From Enterococcus mediterraneensis (lineage in GTDB: Bacteria > Bacillota > Bacilli > Lactobacillales > Enterococcaceae), in contig NZ_UWOP01000001.1 in NCBI RefSeq assembly GCF_900604485.1, positions 1,630,369 through 1,694,368 of the forward strand: DNA of 64,000 nt, read 5' to 3'. Made by a program: the position numbers and the translations under genes. The stretch's first letter is position 1. The number at the start of each line of letters is the position of its first letter. Positions 28,005 to 37,136 of this stretch are shown here, in pieces. The notes under the pieces were generated by a model. That model ran no database searches. It saw only the letters and a list, made by a program, of their open reading frames with translations, and was not told where the DNA came from.

Positions 28005-29189
28005 ATGGACTGGAAAAATGGTGTTCACGATCCCACTATTATAGAAAAAGATGGGATCTATTATTTGTACTCTACTGATACTCAAAACCCTAAAACAGCT
28101 GGGATCCCTATACGTACTTCTGATGATTTGAAACATTGGAAATTTGAAAAACAAGCCTTGTCTCAAATGCCGCAAACAGCAATTCATTGGAGTCGAGCTG
28201 AAGGCCTTTGGGCACCAGAAGTGGTTGAGTATCAGGGAGAATACCGAATGTACTATTCCGCGTCTACATTCGGCAGCACAACTTCTCTTATCGGACTTGC
28301 CACAGCAAAGCATCCTTTAGGACCATGGACGGATCAAGGAGAACTTATTAAGACAAATGCTGAATTAGCAGATCATAATGCGATCGATGCAAATATAGCA
28401 TTTGATCGTTTTGACAAACAGTGGCTGGTTTACGGCTCCTTTTTTGGTGGAATCTATATTACGCAGATTGATAAAGACACTGGCAAATTAGTTGAAGAAG
28501 GATACGGTAAGAAAATTGCTCAACGACCAGCTACAGTTGACACTGCAATCGAAGGGCCGTTTGTCTATTATCATCCTGAAACAGATTACTATTATCTATT
28601 TGTCTCATTTGACTCCTTGCATGATACGTATAATATTCGCGTTGCCAGAGCAAAGGAAATCACTGGACCTTATCTGGATTGGAACGGCGTATCGTTAACG
28701 GAACAGGAAGTTAAGCCAGAAAAAGTCGGCACTAAGCTGTTGGGGAGTTATCGTTTTATGGGAGAACCGATATTGTATGCGCCGGGGCATAATTCAATTT
28801 TCAAACGCTCAGACCAAGAGCTGTTTATGATTTATCATGCGCGCCGCAAGCCTTTTAGCGCAGACTTCTTTTTAGAAATCAGAAAATTATATTGGTTGGA
28901 AAGCGGCTGGCCAGTGGTTTCAGCGACCTCTTATGAAAAATCCGAAGCATGGATACCTGAAAAAGATGATTTGATAGGAAAATGGGAAATTATTCAATTT
29001 AATTCCTATTCTCATCCGATCACCTCTGAGATCGTGACGATTTCAGAAGTTGTACAAAAAGGCAAAAGCTATCACTGGGGAAATCGAGAATTAACCGCTT
29101 ATTATGAGGAGCAAAGAGGAGAAAGCCATATGTATCTATCAGGAATCGATCACAAAGGCTGCGCATTTATCGGTAAGAAACTTTCTTAA
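28005..29189 (+). CDS. Cytoplasmic GH43 arabinan-type arabinosidase
   Basis: 394 residues without signal peptide. Catalytic trio: D9 (VHDPTI), D128 (NAIDAN) and E183 (AIEGPF). LWAPEVVEY and YAPGHNS match endo-arabinanase-like GH43 members, and a C-terminal beta extension follows from about residue 320. It lacks a secretion signal, so it should act on imported oligosaccharides. It starts at ATG 28005 after AAAGGAGAGCTT. The 170-base gap before it holds no gene. Confidence 0.87.
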   Translation: MDWKNGVHDPTIIEKDGIYYLYSTDTQNPKTAGIPIRTSDDLKHWKFEKQALSQMPQTAIHWSRAEGLWAPEVVEYQGEYRMYYSASTFGSTTSLIGLATAKHPLGPWTDQGELIKTNAELADHNAIDANIAFDRFDKQWLVYGSFFGGIYITQIDKDTGKLVEEGYGKKIAQRPATVDTAIEGPFVYYHPETDYYYLFVSFDSLHDTYNIRVARAKEITGPYLDWNGVSLTEQEVKPEKVGTKLLGSYRFMGEPILYAPGHNSIFKRSDQELFMIYHARRKPFSADFFLEIRKLYWLESGWPVVSATSYEKSEAWIPEKDDLIGKWEIIQFNSYSHPITSEIVTISEVVQKGKSYHWGNRELTAYYEEQRGESHMYLSGIDHKGCAFIGKKLS

Positions 29190-29407
29190 GATGAATAGAC
29201 GGGTGTCGGCGATTGGGATGCATATATTCAATCAAAGTTTTACAGGTAAAAGATACCTCACAAGTAGTCTCTCAAAAGAAGAGATATCGTAAATATCAAC
29301 AATAGCATCGCTATATAGCTTGTTTTTAATCAGTATGCTGTCTGTTTTGAGATTTTTTTAGATCATAATGATTCGAAAAAATAAAGTTTATTAGAAGGGA
29401 AGATAGT

Positions 29408-31347
29408 ATGAAAGAATTTGATTTAAAAAGTATAGAACTCCAAGATGATTTTTGGCTAGAGTATCAGCGGATTGTTCGAGAAAAAACAATTCCTTACCAA
29501 TATCAAGTTTTAAATGATGCGATCGATATCGATGTCCAAGCAGAGCGCAATGATCCAACCCTTCCCATGGGAAAAAGCCACGCTTTGGCAAATTTCCGAA
29601 TCGCTGCTAAACAAGAAGAGGGGATGCATTTTGGTTGGTTTTTTCAAGACAGTGATGTCTATAAATGGTTAGAATCCGCATCCTATAGTTTATCAAACTA
29701 TGCAGACCGGAAATTAGAAGAAAAAATGGATGAAGTAATTGCTTTGATTGCTTCAGCTCAAGAAGAAGACGGTTATTTAAATACATTTTTTCAATTGACC
29801 CGTCCAAATCTGAAGTATCGTCAATTATATTTTAGTCATGAACTGTATTGTGCTGGTCATTTGATAGAAGCCGCGATCGCATATGATCAAGCTACTGGTA
29901 AGAAAACCTTATTGGAAGTTGCTCAAAAAACATTGCGAACATCATGAAATATTTCGGCTCAGAGCCAAATCAGATTCAGGGAGCTGATGGACATCAAGAA
30001 ATCGAACTTGCTCTTGTACGATTATACGAGCATACACAAAAGATGGAATATTTGGAGCTGGCGGACTTCTTTTTAGAAGTTCGCGGAAAAGACCCCGCCT
30101 TTTATCAAAAAGAGGTTGAGGATAATCTAGCACGAGGATTATCAGAAGAAAATCCGCTTATCGATTTGGATTATCTGCAAGCGTATGATCAACCAAAAAA
30201 TCAACGACATGCTAAAGGTCATGCTGTACGTATGCTGTATATGGCTAGCGGAATGGCAAAGGTTGCTCAGTATACACGAAACAGTACATTATTGGAAGCT
30301 TGTAAAGAAATTTGGACAGATATCGTTTGTAAAAAGATGTACGTAACTGGCGGAGTCGGTTCGACTGTCCATGGGGAAGCCTTTGTTGGAGCCTATGATT
30401 TACCAAACGACACGATGTACTGTGAAACATGTGCCGCGATTGCATTGGTCAACTTCTCCTTTGATATGTTTAAACTAACTAAAGAGCATAAGTATTTGGA
30501 AAGCCTTGAGAGAGCACTTTATAATGGTGTTTTATCTGGAGCGGCTATTGACGGCAAGCACTTTTTCTATGTCAATCCACTTGAAGTAAGTCCCGAAAGC
30601 TGTAGGCATAACCCCGATAAGGGACACGTAAAGACAAAACGCCCAGATTGGTTAGGGTGCGCTTGCTGTCCACCTAATTTTGCTCGTCTCATTGAATCGA
30701 TGCAACGCTTCATTTATACGCAAGATACGAACGCGCTGTATGTCAATCTCTTTACAGCAAGTAAATTAAAGCAAAATGAGTCGTTTGAAATTCAACAAAT
30801 CGGTGATTTTCCTTTTGCTGGACATCTTGAACTCAGATATAACGGATTCCCGCAAAAAGTTATTGTTCGGAAACCCAGCTGGCTCAAAGATTTAACAATC
30901 AGTAGCTCAAACAAATGGCAGGAAGAAGAGGAAGTGATTATCTTTGAAAAGACTGATTCCTTTAATGCAATATTGACATTTGAACAACCAGTACAAATAA
31001 TTTATGCAAATCCGTTAGTGTCACAAGATGTCAATCAAGTCGCTATTCAGCGAGGTCCTTTTATTTACTGTTTAGAAGAGGCTGATAATGGATCCCAGCT
31101 TTGGCGCTGCCGGATTGCTCCCGATGAACTGTCTACTATTTATGAAGAAAATGCTTCACTGTTAAAACGCACCATAACACTAACAATTAACGGGTATCAG
31201 ACGGAACATTGGCAAACTAGCCAGTTGTATGGGCCAATCAGTGAGAAAGTTACTCCTCGCAAGTGGCAACTGATCCCTTACCACCTTTGGGGAAATCGGG
31301 ATGAAGGCGAGATGCGTCTGTGGTTACCACGGTTAAGTATCAGCTAG
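29408..31347 (+). pseudogene. GH127 beta-L-arabinofuranosidase, interrupted by a one-base frameshift
   Basis: The first frame (29408-29947, 179 residues) and the second (29944-31347, 467 residues) together make one GH127 enzyme of about 646 residues. The break is at the A-run in CAAAAAACATTGCGAAC near 29926-29936. One extra base would restore an unbroken reading into NIMKYFGSEPN. The catalytic zinc/cysteine residues lie in the second half: E161 and C163 (CETCAA) and C241-C242 (ACCPPN). The family releases beta-L-arabinofuranose, for example from hydroxyproline-linked glycans. The halves overlap in ATGA, so the downstream part could be translated alone, but it lacks the N-terminal domain part. 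Sequencing error, inactivation or frameshifting are all possible. Confidence 0.85.
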
Positions 31348-31453
31348 AGTCAGTTAAGAAGAAAATCATTAAAAAACTTTAGCGAAAACTAGGGATAGAA
31401 AATATCAGGTGAATGAAGAAAAATTTGATACCTGGATAAAATACAGACCAAGT

Positions 31454-31795
31454 TCAGTTGTTTCTTACTGCTACATTGATATCCAAAATCCCATTCTCGT
31501 TTTTCAAAACCAGCAGATGGGAACTCTGGTTAAAATCTAAGGTGATCTGATTGCCGAGAAACATCTTGTCGTATTCCGAGGTATAAACGGTAAAGACATT
31601 GCTTTCTAATGGAATGGTGAAAGGCGCTAATTTGTCCTCTACAACAACAATCTGGAAACGATCGCCAATCATACAGCAACCTTCTGCTGTGGAAAATTGA
31701 TTTGATCCGTCGTTCAGTGTCAAAAGAAATGTTTTTGCCTTGCTCAATTTAGATATTAAGAATATTTGTGCCGCATCTGTAATGGTTAAATTCAT
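31454..31795 (-). CDS. Iron-sulfur cluster biosynthesis-family (HesB-like) small protein
   Basis: 113 residues. It resembles the Lactobacillales HesB/IscA-fold proteins annotated as iron-sulfur cluster biosynthesis family, with LTITDAAQIFL at the N-terminus and an internal GCCMIGDRFQ. The three conserved Cys of true A-type carriers are not all present, so carrier activity is doubtful. The start is ATG 31795 after AAAAAGGAGAATCACT. Its 3' end lies at the right border of the arabinan locus, and a relic of a second copy sits at the left border (18613). Confidence 0.68.
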   Translation of the reverse strand: MNLTITDAAQIFLISKLSKAKTFLLTLNDGSNQFSTAEGCCMIGDRFQIVVVEDKLAPFTIPLESNVFTVYTSEYDKMFLGNQITLDFNQSSHLLVLKNENGILDINVAVRNN

Positions 31796-31914
31796 AGTGA
31801 TTCTCCTTTTTGATAAAACAACGGTGGTTCTTAAAAAGATTTTTGTAATAAAAAACGACAGAAATACCAGAGACGGCTTTCTATCGTTTATTTAGATTCA
31901 AGTTGTTCGCGCAA

Positions 31915-32256
31915 TCAGTTTTTGCTTCGTTGAATATCTAAAACAGTTCCAGTCTTGGCGTCTGCTAGAAATTCATAAGTCACCAATTGTCCGTCTTCTA
32001 AACGAGTGATCCCGCCTGTATACCCTTGAGAATGGACGGCAAACTTGCGTAATGGCTGTTTTTCAAAATTAATCCATGAACCTTCTATCGGTCCTTCTCG
32101 TAAAAATGCTTCTTTGACGTTTAACAGCACATCGTCTGGTGAGAGCAGTTGTTTTTTCTTGAACCATAAGGCAGAAGCCGCGCCACCTAATAGACCCATG
32201 CCCATTCCTAATGCTAAGCCGCCTTTAAAATAGTTTAATTGATTGTCATTATTCAT
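31915..32256 (-). CDS. Small secreted/membrane-anchored PepSY-like protein (COG5584 type)
   Basis: 113 residues. A glycine-rich membrane segment (about 10-30, GGLALGMGMGLLGGAASALW) is followed by a soluble part with GYTGGITRLEDGQLVTYEFLADAKTGTVLDI, which looks like a single PepSY-type unit. Such proteins are often encoded next to pepA in lactic acid bacteria, as here, where the divergent gene is pepA. Function unknown; peptidase inhibition has been proposed for PepSY domains in general. ATG 32256 follows AAGGAGGAACACCT. Confidence 0.75.
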   Translation of the reverse strand: MNNDNQLNYFKGGLALGMGMGLLGGAASALWFKKKQLLSPDDVLLNVKEAFLREGPIEGSWINFEKQPLRKFAVHSQGYTGGITRLEDGQLVTYEFLADAKTGTVLDIQRSKN

Positions 32257-32431
32257 AGGTGTTCCTCCTTATGTCGAAACCGGCAAATCAGTGATGATGT
32301 TGACTGATCGATTCATTAATATTTTACCATAAAAATAAAAAATGTTGAGAGGAAGGCTCTTGTTTTTCTTTTTTTACGTTATAATGAAGGTGTTTTTTAT
32401 ACGATTAAGTAATTTTAATAAGGGAGGAATT

Positions 32432-32450
32432 GCCTGATTTTCTTTCAGGC
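32432..32450 (+). promoter_or_regulatory. Hairpin between ribosome site and start of pepA
   Basis: GCCTGA and TCAGGC flank a seven-base loop. The strong GGGAGG (32422-32427) lies just upstream and the ATG (32460) ten bases downstream, so the fold would bring them closer or occlude the start. Confidence 0.5.
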
Positions 32451-32459
32451 GAGCTATTA

Positions 32460-33536
32460 ATGGAAGAAAGAACGTTTCAACGAATCAAAGAATTGACAGA
32501 ACTGCAAGGAACAAGCGGTTTTGAACATGATGTCAGAGAATATATGCGGGAAAAAATCACTCCGTTAGTAGATGAAGTCCAACAAGACGGTTTGGGCGGT
32601 CTTTTTGGCATTCGTCATCACGAGGATGCTGATGCACCGCGGGTAATGGTAGCTGCCCACATGGACGAAGTCGGATTTATGCTGACACAGATCACTGATC
32701 GCGGGTTATTCAAAGTAGTACCATTAGGCGGTTGGAATCCATACGTTGTTTCCGCACAACGCTTTACGTTAAAAACAGCCGGCGGTAAAAACTATCCATG
32801 TATTTCTGCATCGATCCCGCCGCATTTGTTACGAGGAACAGCTGGTCAAAAATCATTGGAAGTAACTGATGTGTTATTTGATGCTGGCTTCGAATCAAGA
32901 GAAGAAGCAGAAAGTTTCGGGGTAAAACCTGGTGATACGATCGTTCCTCAAACTGAAACCGTAAAAACCGCTAATGGGAAAAATATCATTTCTAAAGCTT
33001 GGGACAATCGCTATGGTTGTACCGTTGTGTTAGAAGCTCTGGAAGCATTGAAAGAAGAAAAATTGGGACATACACTGATTGCCGGTGCCAATGTTCAAGA
33101 AGAAGTCGGCTTGCGGGGCTCTAAAGTTTCTACCACAAAATTCAAACCAGATCTGTTTTTTGCCGTGGATTGTTCAGCAGCAGATGACATCACCACAAAA
33201 AATGGCACATACGGTCATTTAGGAGAAGGGACATTGATGCGCATCTACGATCCAGGTTTGATCATGCTGCCTCGTTTGCGGGAATATCTTTTGGATACAG
33301 CGGAAAGCAACAATATTCCTTATCAATACTTTGTTTCTAAAGGCGGAACAGATGCCGGAGCCGCACACCTGTCTAACGAAGGGATCCCAAGTACAGTTAT
33401 TGGTGTAGTCGGCCGCTACATCCATACTCATCAAACAATGTTCAGCATTGCAGATTTCGATGCTGCTCGAGAAATGCTGATCCAAACATTAAAAGGATTG
33501 GATAAATCCACAGTCGATACGATCGTCCGGGGATAA
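32460..33536 (+). CDS. pepA: Glutamyl aminopeptidase (M42 family)
   Basis: 358 residues. M42 metal motifs are present: VAAHMDEVGF (His/Asp), KAWDNRYGC (bridging Asp), NVQEEVGLRG (Glu pair), FAVDCS and the C-terminal GRYIHTHQTMF. It forms large cytosolic peptidase shells that release N-terminal Glu or Asp. I chose ATG 32460 (MEERTFQRIKEL, as in homologues). The TTG at 32430 is too close to the GGGAGG. A hairpin lies between that site and the ATG. It ends at a terminator. Confidence 0.93.
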   Translation: MEERTFQRIKELTELQGTSGFEHDVREYMREKITPLVDEVQQDGLGGLFGIRHHEDADAPRVMVAAHMDEVGFMLTQITDRGLFKVVPLGGWNPYVVSAQRFTLKTAGGKNYPCISASIPPHLLRGTAGQKSLEVTDVLFDAGFESREEAESFGVKPGDTIVPQTETVKTANGKNIISKAWDNRYGCTVVLEALEALKEEKLGHTLIAGANVQEEVGLRGSKVSTTKFKPDLFFAVDCSAADDITTKNGTYGHLGEGTLMRIYDPGLIMLPRLREYLLDTAESNNIPYQYFVSKGGTDAGAAHLSNEGIPSTVIGVVGRYIHTHQTMFSIADFDAAREMLIQTLKGLDKSTVDTIVRG

Positions 33537-33550
33537 ACTCAGTTCTGTTT

Positions 33551-33606
33551 AAAAAGAATACCGTGAAGCTCCTATGTTGAGGGACTTTGCGGTATTCTTT
33601 TTTTGT
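33551..33606 (+). terminator. Terminator of pepA
   Basis: AAAAAGAATACC pairs with GGTATTCTTTTT, followed by more T, within about 70 bases of the pepA stop. Confidence 0.85.
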
Positions 33607-33712
33607 TCATTAAATAAAAAGTTTTTTTGTTTTTAAGCATAATTTTTGCTGTAAATGGAAAACAAGCGTAACATAATAGGTGTAACAGAGAAATAAAAAG
33701 GAGGGAACACTT

Positions 33713-33961
33713 ATGCATTGGTTATGGGTATTGATTGTAGGTGCTATTATTGGATTGATTGCAGGAGCTATTACAAATAAGGGCGGATCAATGGGCTGGA
33801 TTGCAAATATTGTTGCTGGTTTAGTTGGATCTGCAGTAGGCCAAGCATTGTTGGGCACATGGGGTCCTCAGGTTGCTGGAATGGCTATTATACCGTCAAT
33901 CATCGGCGCTGTGATCGTTGTAGCAATTGTGGCATTTTTCTTAGGCCGTTCAAAAGGTTAG
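33713..33961 (+). CDS. GlsB/YeaQ/YmgE-family small membrane protein
   Basis: 82 residues with three hydrophobic segments and the family's glycine pattern: LIVGAIIGLIAGAITNKG, then WIANIVAGLVGSAVGQALLG and a final membrane helix. The family is induced by general stress in many enterococci and is also called transglycosylase-associated, although no enzyme activity is shown. It starts at ATG 33713 after AAAGGAGGGAACACTT. It is followed by a palindromic repeat element. Confidence 0.88.
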   Translation: MHWLWVLIVGAIIGLIAGAITNKGGSMGWIANIVAGLVGSAVGQALLGTWGPQVAGMAIIPSIIGAVIVVAIVAFFLGRSKG

Positions 33962-33990
33962 GACTGAAAAATGATTATTGCTGTAACAAC

Positions 33991-34150
33991 AAAGAGACTG
34001 TAACGTAAATTCAAAGTTATTCAAAATATCCGAACTATATGGATCTTTCGTTATACTTTTTTGACGAAGGATTGCTGCAAAACAGGAGCGATATAGTTCG
34101 GGTAGAAGGATAGCTTAGAGTATTTACGGTACAGCCTCTTTTTTTTGTAT
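33991..34150. repeat. Palindromic intergenic repeat, copy 1
   Basis: The outer arms AAAGAGACTGTAACGTAAAT (33991-34010) and its near-complement at 34122-34141 match at 18 of 20 positions. An inner stem CCGAACTATAT/ATATAGTTCGG (34030-34040, 34091-34101) and a third small stem lie inside, and a T run closes the element. It can fold as one long nested hairpin and probably terminates transcription. A related element lies at 35184. Confidence 0.7.
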
Positions 34151-34230
34151 GCACTATTTGCAAAGCAGAATAGTTCCAAAATCATTTTTTTGTCTGTATA
34201 ATTGTTCAGGTAGAAATTGGAGGAATGAGA

Positions 34231-35172
34231 ATGGAAACAAAAGCAGTTGTCATCAACCACTATGGGCACGTTGATCAATTAACAGATGCAACGGTAGAAT
34301 TACCGGAATTAAAAGAAAAACAGGTGCTGGTAAAAGTCAAAGCGTCTTCCGTCAATCCCATCGATTGGAAATTACGAGAAGGCTATCTGGCAAAAATGTT
34401 TCCGTGGCAATTCCCGATCATTTTAGGCTGGGATGTAGCCGGGGAGATCACAGCAATCGGCGATCAAGTAACAGATTGGCAAGTAGGAGACCTTGTTTTT
34501 GCTCGTCCAGAAACGACTCGGTTTGGTACCTATGCGGAATATACGATCGTAGATGAAGACCTTTTGGCGAAAAAACCAGAAGAAATCTCATTTGCTGAAG
34601 CGGCCGCCGTACCATTAGCTGGTTTGACAGCTTATCAAGCTCTGTTTATGCACGGAAAATTAAAAGAAGGCGAAAAAGTCTTGATCCATGCCGGTGCAGG
34701 CGGAGTCGGACTATTTGCGATCCAATTCGCAAAAAATGCGGGGGCTTATGTGATCACCACTGCCAGTCAAAAAAATCATGCCCTTTTAAAAGAATTGGGT
34801 GCAGATGAAGTCATCGATTACCGAACAGATGATTTTTCTGAGATTTTAACAGATATTGATCTAGTGATCGATACGATGGGCGGCGAAGTGCAAGTGAAAA
34901 GCTTCGATGTGTTGAAAGAACATGGACGCTTGATCTCGATCGTTGGTCTGGCAGACGAAACATTAGGAAAAGATAAAGGTATCGAAGCCAAAAGCATCTG
35001 GCTGAAGCCTGACGGCAAGCAATTGCAAGAAGTCGCTGATTTATTGGCGCAAGGCAAAGTCTGCAGTATCGTTGGGGAATCCTTCCCGCTGACTGCAGAA
35101 GGCGTCCGTAAAGCGCATGAACTAAGCGAAACACATCATGCAAAAGGAAAAATCGTTTTATTGAACGATTAG
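34231..35172 (+). CDS. Zinc-less medium-chain NADPH:quinone oxidoreductase-type enzyme
   Basis: 313 residues from ATG 34231, with TTGGAGG seven bases upstream. GroES-like domain at about 1-115 (VKASSVNPIDWKLREGY), then the nucleotide-binding fold with HAGAGGVGLFAIQFAKNAGA (about 145-164) and TASQKNHALLKELGADEVIDY. The zinc ligands of true alcohol dehydrogenases are missing. The family reduces quinones or enones with NADPH. It is flanked on both sides by related palindromic repeats. Confidence 0.9.
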   Translation: METKAVVINHYGHVDQLTDATVELPELKEKQVLVKVKASSVNPIDWKLREGYLAKMFPWQFPIILGWDVAGEITAIGDQVTDWQVGDLVFARPETTRFGTYAEYTIVDEDLLAKKPEEISFAEAAAVPLAGLTAYQALFMHGKLKEGEKVLIHAGAGGVGLFAIQFAKNAGAYVITTASQKNHALLKELGADEVIDYRTDDFSEILTDIDLVIDTMGGEVQVKSFDVLKEHGRLISIVGLADETLGKDKGIEAKSIWLKPDGKQLQEVADLLAQGKVCSIVGESFPLTAEGVRKAHELSETHHAKGKIVLLND

Positions 35173-35183
35173 CGGCAAATGAA

Positions 35184-35345
35184 AGAAGAGATCGGAACAT
35201 AAGTCAAGACTGATCAAAATTATCCGAACGGAACAAAATTTTACCAATACCATATAGTCATAATCCGTTAGTACATGGTATGGTAAAACGCCCGTCGTTC
35301 GAGTATTTATTAGTCTGCTGGACTTGTGTGTCGATCTTTTTTATT
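35184..35345. repeat. Palindromic intergenic repeat, copy 2
   Basis: The left arm AAGAGATCGGAACATAAGTC (35188-35207) faces GACTTGTGTGTCGATCTTTT (35321-35340) with mismatches. An inner stem pairs TTTTACCA..TACCAT with ATGGTA..TGGTAAAA. The left part aligns with copy 1 through the shared TCAAAATATCCGAAC-type core. Between here and the next start, 35346-35570 is AT-rich and no gene is seen. Confidence 0.6.
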
Positions 35346-35570
35346 TTTTCTTATCTGGCATCCGATACAAGTTAAAAATAACAAATAATATTTTTAGGAA
35401 GAAAACTTTATACTAGATTTTATTAGGAAAAACATGAGATTTGAATGGTTTCATAATGAATTTATCCTAAAAATAAATAGCAAGATATTGCACGTTGTTT
35501 AAATTCAGAATAAGATGTGGGGAGTGTAATTTAATAATTATAATTATTTAAACATTTAAGGAGGAATCAT

Positions 35571-37031
35571 ATGAATCAAAAGCAACTTCGCTGGTCATCG
35601 GTAGGGCTGATTGCTTTTAGTATGGTCTGGGGACTGGGAAATGTCGTTAATAACTACGCGCAACAAGGAATTTCGGTTGTTACTTCCTGGTTACTGATTT
35701 TAGCACTATACTTTATCCCTTACGCGTTGATCGTGGGACAATTAGGCTCGACATTCAAAGAAAGCAAGGGGGGCGTCAGCTCTTGGGTGGAAAATACTTC
35801 CACGAAACGGTTGGCCTATTATGCCGCATGGACATATTGGGTCGTTCACATTCCGTATTTGGCGCAAAAACCGCAAACGATCTTGATCGCACTCGGTTGG
35901 GCAGTCAAAGGTGACGGAACGATGGTTTCTGCCATGCCGATCAAATTAGTGGCAATTATTAGTTTGTTGATTTTCTTATTATTTTTATATCTTTCTACCA
36001 AAGGACTATCAACATTGAAGGTGATAGGTGGATTAGCCGGGACCGCAATGTTCGTTATGTCGATTTTATTTATCTTGTTGGCAGTCGGTGCGCCAGCAGT
36101 AAACTCTGGTATGAAATTAGCAACACCTGACATGGGAAGTTTGAGTACGTATATTCCTAAATTCAATTTTTCTTATTTTACAACGATCTCAATGTTAGTA
36201 TTTGCTGTAGGTGGAGCTGAAAAAATCTCCCCTTATGTCAATCAAACAAAAAATCCTGCAAAAGAATTTCCTCGTGGGATGATCTTTTTGGCAGCTATGG
36301 TCGGCGTCAGCGCGATCTTAGGTTCTATTGCGATGGGTATGCTGTTTGCCAGCAATAATATTCCAGAAGACTTGATGACTAATGGCGCATACAGTGCCTT
36401 TCAACAGTTGGGTAATTACTATGGCATCGGCAATACGTTGATGATCATCTATGCGTTGACGAATACAGTAGGACAAATTTCCGCATTGGCATTTTCGATC
36501 GATGCACCGTTACGGATCTTATTGGCGGATGCTGATCCGATGTTTGTGCCGGAATGGCTGCGGAAACGCACAGCAAAAGGGACATTGCGCAATGGGTATC
36601 TATTGACAGGTATCTTAGTTGGTGCGATCATCTTATTGCCGATCTTAGGTATCGGCAATATGGACGAGTTGGTCAAATGGATGACTAACCTTAATTCTGT
36701 TGTAATGCCGTTGCGTTACTTGTGGGTATTCTTTGCCTACATGATGTTGAACAAAGCTTGGAAGAATTTCCAATCTGAGTATAAATTCTTGAAAAATCCA
36801 AAACTTGGTTTTCTTGCGGGAGCTTGGTGCTTTGCTTTCACTGCCTTTGCTTGTATTTTAGGGATGGTTCCTAAAATAGATTATGCTGCTGATCCAAAAG
36901 CTTGGTGGTTCCAAATGATTTCTAATATCTTGACACCGATCGTGTTGATCCTATTAGGAATGATCTTGCCAGCTATCGCACGCCGTGACAAAAATAAATC
37001 GGTTCCTGTCAACCAATTAGGTAAGGTATAA
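35571..37031 (+). CDS. APC-superfamily amino acid permease
   Basis: 486 residues with about 12 or 13 membrane helices. The N-terminus SVGLIAFSMVWGLGNVVNNYAQQG follows the APC pattern in helix 1, and the middle GGAEKISPYVNQTKNPAKEFPRGM is the loop typical of the amino acid-permease/antiporter branch. Resembles YjeM-like and glutamate:GABA-antiporter-like proteins. The transported amino acid cannot be assigned. ATG 35571 follows TTAAGGAGGAATCAT. It ends at a strong terminator, so it is its own unit. Confidence 0.87.
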   Translation: MNQKQLRWSSVGLIAFSMVWGLGNVVNNYAQQGISVVTSWLLILALYFIPYALIVGQLGSTFKESKGGVSSWVENTSTKRLAYYAAWTYWVVHIPYLAQKPQTILIALGWAVKGDGTMVSAMPIKLVAIISLLIFLLFLYLSTKGLSTLKVIGGLAGTAMFVMSILFILLAVGAPAVNSGMKLATPDMGSLSTYIPKFNFSYFTTISMLVFAVGGAEKISPYVNQTKNPAKEFPRGMIFLAAMVGVSAILGSIAMGMLFASNNIPEDLMTNGAYSAFQQLGNYYGIGNTLMIIYALTNTVGQISALAFSIDAPLRILLADADPMFVPEWLRKRTAKGTLRNGYLLTGILVGAIILLPILGIGNMDELVKWMTNLNSVVMPLRYLWVFFAYMMLNKAWKNFQSEYKFLKNPKLGFLAGAWCFAFTAFACILGMVPKIDYAADPKAWWFQMISNILTPIVLILLGMILPAIARRDKNKSVPVNQLGKV

Positions 37032-37032
37032 C

Positions 37033-37069
37033 AAAACAGCAGCGGCGTTTTCCTGCCGCTGCTGTTTTT
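37033..37069 (+). terminator. Terminator of amino acid permease gene
   Basis: AAAACAGCAGCGGC pairs with GCCGCTGCTGTTTT, followed by T; it is GC-rich and strong. Confidence 0.93.
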
Positions 37070-37136
37070 CTAAAAATTTGAGGAAACAGCTGTTACAAAA
37101 AGAGATTGAAAAGAACGATAAGAAAGGGATGGAAAA

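Noticed and set aside
29104-29292. 62-residue plus-strand frame after the cytoplasmic GH43 gene
   Set aside because: It begins inside the GH43 gene in another frame and shows no recognisable pattern. The 29190-29407 gap otherwise shows nothing.
29924-29936. Programmed -1 frameshift in the GH127 gene at CAAAAAAC
   Set aside because: The direction (-1) fits, but in the reading frame the run is CAA-AAA-ACA, not a canonical X-XXY-YYZ heptamer, and no stimulatory hairpin is evident. A simple indel or a sequencing error is more likely.
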